7,067 bases of DNA from Clostridia bacterium (GTDB lineage Bacteria > Bacillota > Clostridia > Christensenellales > CAG-138): contig JAUMVL010000043.1 of assembly GCA_030530185.1 (NCBI GenBank), positions 4,620 to 11,686 on the forward strand, given 5' to 3'. The position numbers and the translations under genes are program-made. Each line of letters begins with the position of its first letter. Position 1 is the first letter of the stretch. Under the pieces are notes generated by a model. The model saw nothing but the letters and a program-made list of their open reading frames with translations, had not been told where the DNA came from and made no database searches. Below, one piece after another: positions 4,834 to 7,067 of this stretch.

Positions 4834-7067
4834 ATGAGAGAAGAGATGCCCAAAACCTACGATCATGCGTCGGTGGAGCAGGCATGGTACGAAAAATGGG
4901 AGAAGAATGGATATTTCCATGCCGTCCCGAATCCCGATAAAACACCTTATACGATCGTGATTCCGCCTCCCAATATCACGGGAAAACTGCACATGGGTCA
5001 CGCGATGGATAATACGTTGCAGGATACGCTGATTCGTTACAAACGCATGAGCGGTTATGAAACCCTTTGGATGCCCGGTACCGACCATGCGTCGATCGCG
5101 ACGGAGGTCAAGATCGTTGAGCAGATGGCAAAGGAAGGAATCGATAAGCGGGATATCGGCCGCGAAAAGTTCCTCGAGCGCGCATGGGCATGGCGGAATC
5201 AGTACGGCTCCACGATCGTGAAGCAGCTTCGCAAAATGGGTTCGTCCTGCGACTGGGAGCGCGAACGCTTTACGATGGACGACGGATGCAACCGCGCTGT
5301 AGTCAAGGTGTTTAAGCGCCTTTACGATAAGGGCCTGATCTATCGAGGTGACCGTATCATCAACTGGTGTCCGTCCTGCAAGACGGCGCTGTCCGATGCG
5401 GAGGTGGAGTATGAGGAGCAGGCGTCGCATCTGTGGCATATTCGCTACGATGCGCCGGACAAGTCGTATTCGATCACCGTCGCCACAACGCGCCCCGAAA
5501 CCATGCTCGGCGATACGGCCATTGCCGTCAACCCGAACGATCCGCGCTATACGGACGTCATCGGAAAGACCGTTGTGATCCCGGTTGTCGGACGAGAGAT
5601 TCCGATCGTCGGCGACGACTACTGCGAAATGGACTTCGGCACCGGCGCGGTCAAGATCACGCCGGGTCACGATCCGAACGACTTCGAGGTCGGTGTTCGC
5701 TGCAACCTGCCGGTGATTTGCGTCTTTACCGACGACGGCCATATCAACGAACTCGGCGGAAAATTTGCCGGGATGGACCGTTTCGAATGCAGAAAAGCAT
5801 TGTGTGATGAGCTTGTCGCAACGGGCAATATGGTCAAGATCGAGGATTATACACACAACGTCGGCACCTGCTATCGCTGCCACACGACGATCGAGACGCT
5901 CGTTTCCAAACAATGGTTTGTCAGCATGAAGGAGCTTGCCCAGCCTGCGATCGAAGCCGTTCGCAGCGGCGCGGTGCGCTTTGTGCCGGATCGGTTTTCC
6001 AAAACGTATTTCAATTGGATGGAAAATATCCGCGACTGGTGCATCTCCCGTCAGCTCTGGTGGGGGCATCGAATCCCGGCTTACTATTGCGACGCCTGCG
6101 GAGAGATGACCGTTTCCGAAACGGCTCCGGCATGCTGCCCCAAGTGCGGCGCCCCCGTTCATCAGGATGAGGATGTGCTCGATACCTGGTTCTCTTCCGG
6201 CATGTGGCCGTTTTCGACACTCGGATATCCGGACGATACGCCTGAGCTGAAGTACTTCTATCCGACGAATACGCTTTGCACGGGCTATGATATCATCTTT
6301 TTCTGGGTCGCGCGTATGATCGTATTCGGCTGCGAAGTAATGGGCAAGCCGCCGTTTGATACGGTTTATATCCATGGCCTCGTCCGCGACTCGCAGGGTC
6401 GCAAGATGAGCAAATCGCTCGGCAACGGCATCGATCCGCTCGATGTGATCGAGAAGTACGGCGCCGATCCACTGCGGTTTTCCCTGGTTACGGGTAACGC
6501 AGCCGGAAACGATATGCGCTTCTATTGGGAAAAGGTGGAGTCTGCGCGCAACTTCTGCAATAAGGTCTACAACGCATCCCGGTTTGTGCTGATGAACCTT
6601 GATGAAAAGGCGAACGATGCATTTGAACCGAGTAAGCTGTCGCTTGCCGATAAGTGGATTCTGACCAAATTGAATACGACGATCGGCGAGGTGACCAAAA
6701 ACCTCGATGCGTTTGAGCTGAACATTGCCGCGGAAAAGATCTATGACTTTATCTGGGGCAGCTTCTGCGATTGGTACATTGAGATGGCAAAATCCTCTCT
6801 GTACAGCGAGAATGCCGAGGAAAAACAACGTGTGTCAGCAGTCCTTTTGAAGGTGCTGTCGACGTCGATGCAGCTGCTGCATCCGTTTATGCCGTTCATT
6901 ACGGAGGAGCTGTATCAGCGCCTGCCGAATCATGCGGAAACGATTATGCTGACGTCTTGGCCGAAACAGGAGGATATTCCGTCGTTTGAATCCGAGGCGG
7001 CGGCGATGGAGTCGCTGATGGATGTTGTCCGGGCCATTCGAAACCTGCGTGCCGAACGTAAGGTACC
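4834..7067 (+). CDS. valS: Valyl-tRNA synthetase (3' end outside window)
   Basis: This class Ia synthetase charges tRNA-Val in the cytoplasm and edits misactivated threonine. The frame is open from the ATG at 4834 to the window end: 744 codons, of a usual length near 880. Domains seen in order are PPPNITGKLHMGH with the HIGH-type motif HMGH (53-56); NTLQDTLIRYKRM and LWMPGTDHASIATE, which are diagnostic for ValRS; the CP1 editing domain with TTRPET (218-223) and GHDPND (278-283); paired Cys-x-x-Cys sites at 179/182 with 346/349 and at 419/422 with 435/438, likely zinc ligands; WCISRQLWWGHRIP; DEDVLDTWFSS; and KMSKS (524-528). An anticodon-binding helical domain starts near 605. The C-terminal coiled-coil tRNA-binding arm must lie beyond the window. 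No frameshift or missing catalytic motif was seen. Expression is controlled by the T-box leader directly upstream. Confidence 0.97.
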   Translation, partial: MREEMPKTYDHASVEQAWYEKWEKNGYFHAVPNPDKTPYTIVIPPPNITGKLHMGHAMDNTLQDTLIRYKRMSGYETLWMPGTDHASIATEVKIVEQMAKEGIDKRDIGREKFLERAWAWRNQYGSTIVKQLRKMGSSCDWERERFTMDDGCNRAVVKVFKRLYDKGLIYRGDRIINWCPSCKTALSDAEVEYEEQASHLWHIRYDAPDKSYSITVATTRPETMLGDTAIAVNPNDPRYTDVIGKTVVIPVVGREIPIVGDDYCEMDFGTGAVKITPGHDPNDFEVGVRCNLPVICVFTDDGHINELGGKFAGMDRFECRKALCDELVATGNMVKIEDYTHNVGTCYRCHTTIETLVSKQWFVSMKELAQPAIEAVRSGAVRFVPDRFSKTYFNWMENIRDWCISRQLWWGHRIPAYYCDACGEMTVSETAPACCPKCGAPVHQDEDVLDTWFSSGMWPFSTLGYPDDTPELKYFYPTNTLCTGYDIIFFWVARMIVFGCEVMGKPPFDTVYIHGLVRDSQGRKMSKSLGNGIDPLDVIEKYGADPLRFSLVTGNAAGNDMRFYWEKVESARNFCNKVYNASRFVLMNLDEKANDAFEPSKLSLADKWILTKLNTTIGEVTKNLDAFELNIAAEKIYDFIWGSFCDWYIEMAKSSLYSENAEEKQRVSAVLLKVLSTSMQLLHPFMPFITEELYQRLPNHAETIMLTSWPKQEDIPSFESEAAAMESLMDVVRAIRNLRAERKV

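Noticed and set aside
4993..5001. HMGH instead of HIGH in valS as a possible defect
   Set aside because: Met in the second position is a normal variant in ValRS; the rest of the active site, including KMSKS, is intact.
4240..6828. Minus-strand open frame of 862 codons opposite the end of the DUF885 gene and most of valS
   Set aside because: It lies antisense to two clearly conserved genes and crosses the promoter and T-box leader. Its translation has no recognisable motif and is rich in His, Arg and Ile. It comes from codon bias in valS keeping the opposite frame free of stops.
7062..7067. Palindrome GGTACC at the window end
   Set aside because: It is a short chance palindrome in valS codons; the same six bases occur in the T-box for unrelated reasons.

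Overview
The window is about 7.1 kb of a low-to-mid GC Firmicute chromosome, most likely from the Clostridia. The reasons are a T-box leader in front of valS, strong GGAGG-type Shine-Dalgarno sites, the lspA followed by RluD-family synthase order known from Bacillus subtilis (lspA-ylyB), and a coaE-lytic transglycosylase pair that is common in Clostridia. All real genes are on the plus strand, and I see no mobile element, CRISPR array, tRNA or rRNA.

Region 1 (1-4509) is one tightly packed, probably co-transcribed run of five genes whose promoter lies upstream of the window. They are the 3' part of coaE (coenzyme A synthesis), a membrane-anchored SLT-type lytic transglycosylase, lspA (lipoprotein signal peptidase), an RluD-family rRNA pseudouridine synthase, and a DUF885 putative metallopeptidase with a lipoprotein-like signal. 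Three of the four junctions are 4-base ATGA overlaps and the fourth has a 3-base gap, so translational coupling is likely. Functionally it mixes envelope genes (wall cleavage, lipoprotein maturation, a probable lipoprotein peptidase) with housekeeping genes. The final gene's product is a plausible substrate of the LspA encoded two genes earlier.

Region 2 (4510-4833) is a 324-base non-coding stretch filled by regulatory DNA. It holds a strong promoter with an extended -10 and a T-box tRNA-sensing leader with recognisable Stem I motifs, a 9-bp hairpin, the conserved T-box sequence, and antiterminator and terminator hairpins that exclude each other and can be drawn base by base. The leader ends in a good ribosome binding site for valS. 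Region 3 (4834-7067) is valS, valyl-tRNA synthetase, cut off by the window end with roughly its last 130-140 residues missing.

I do not see an undescribed multi-gene system. The points most worth a second look are the T-box specifier region, where the expected position does not read as a valine codon; the unusually large LspA with an added loop and an acidic tail; and the DUF885 lipoprotein.
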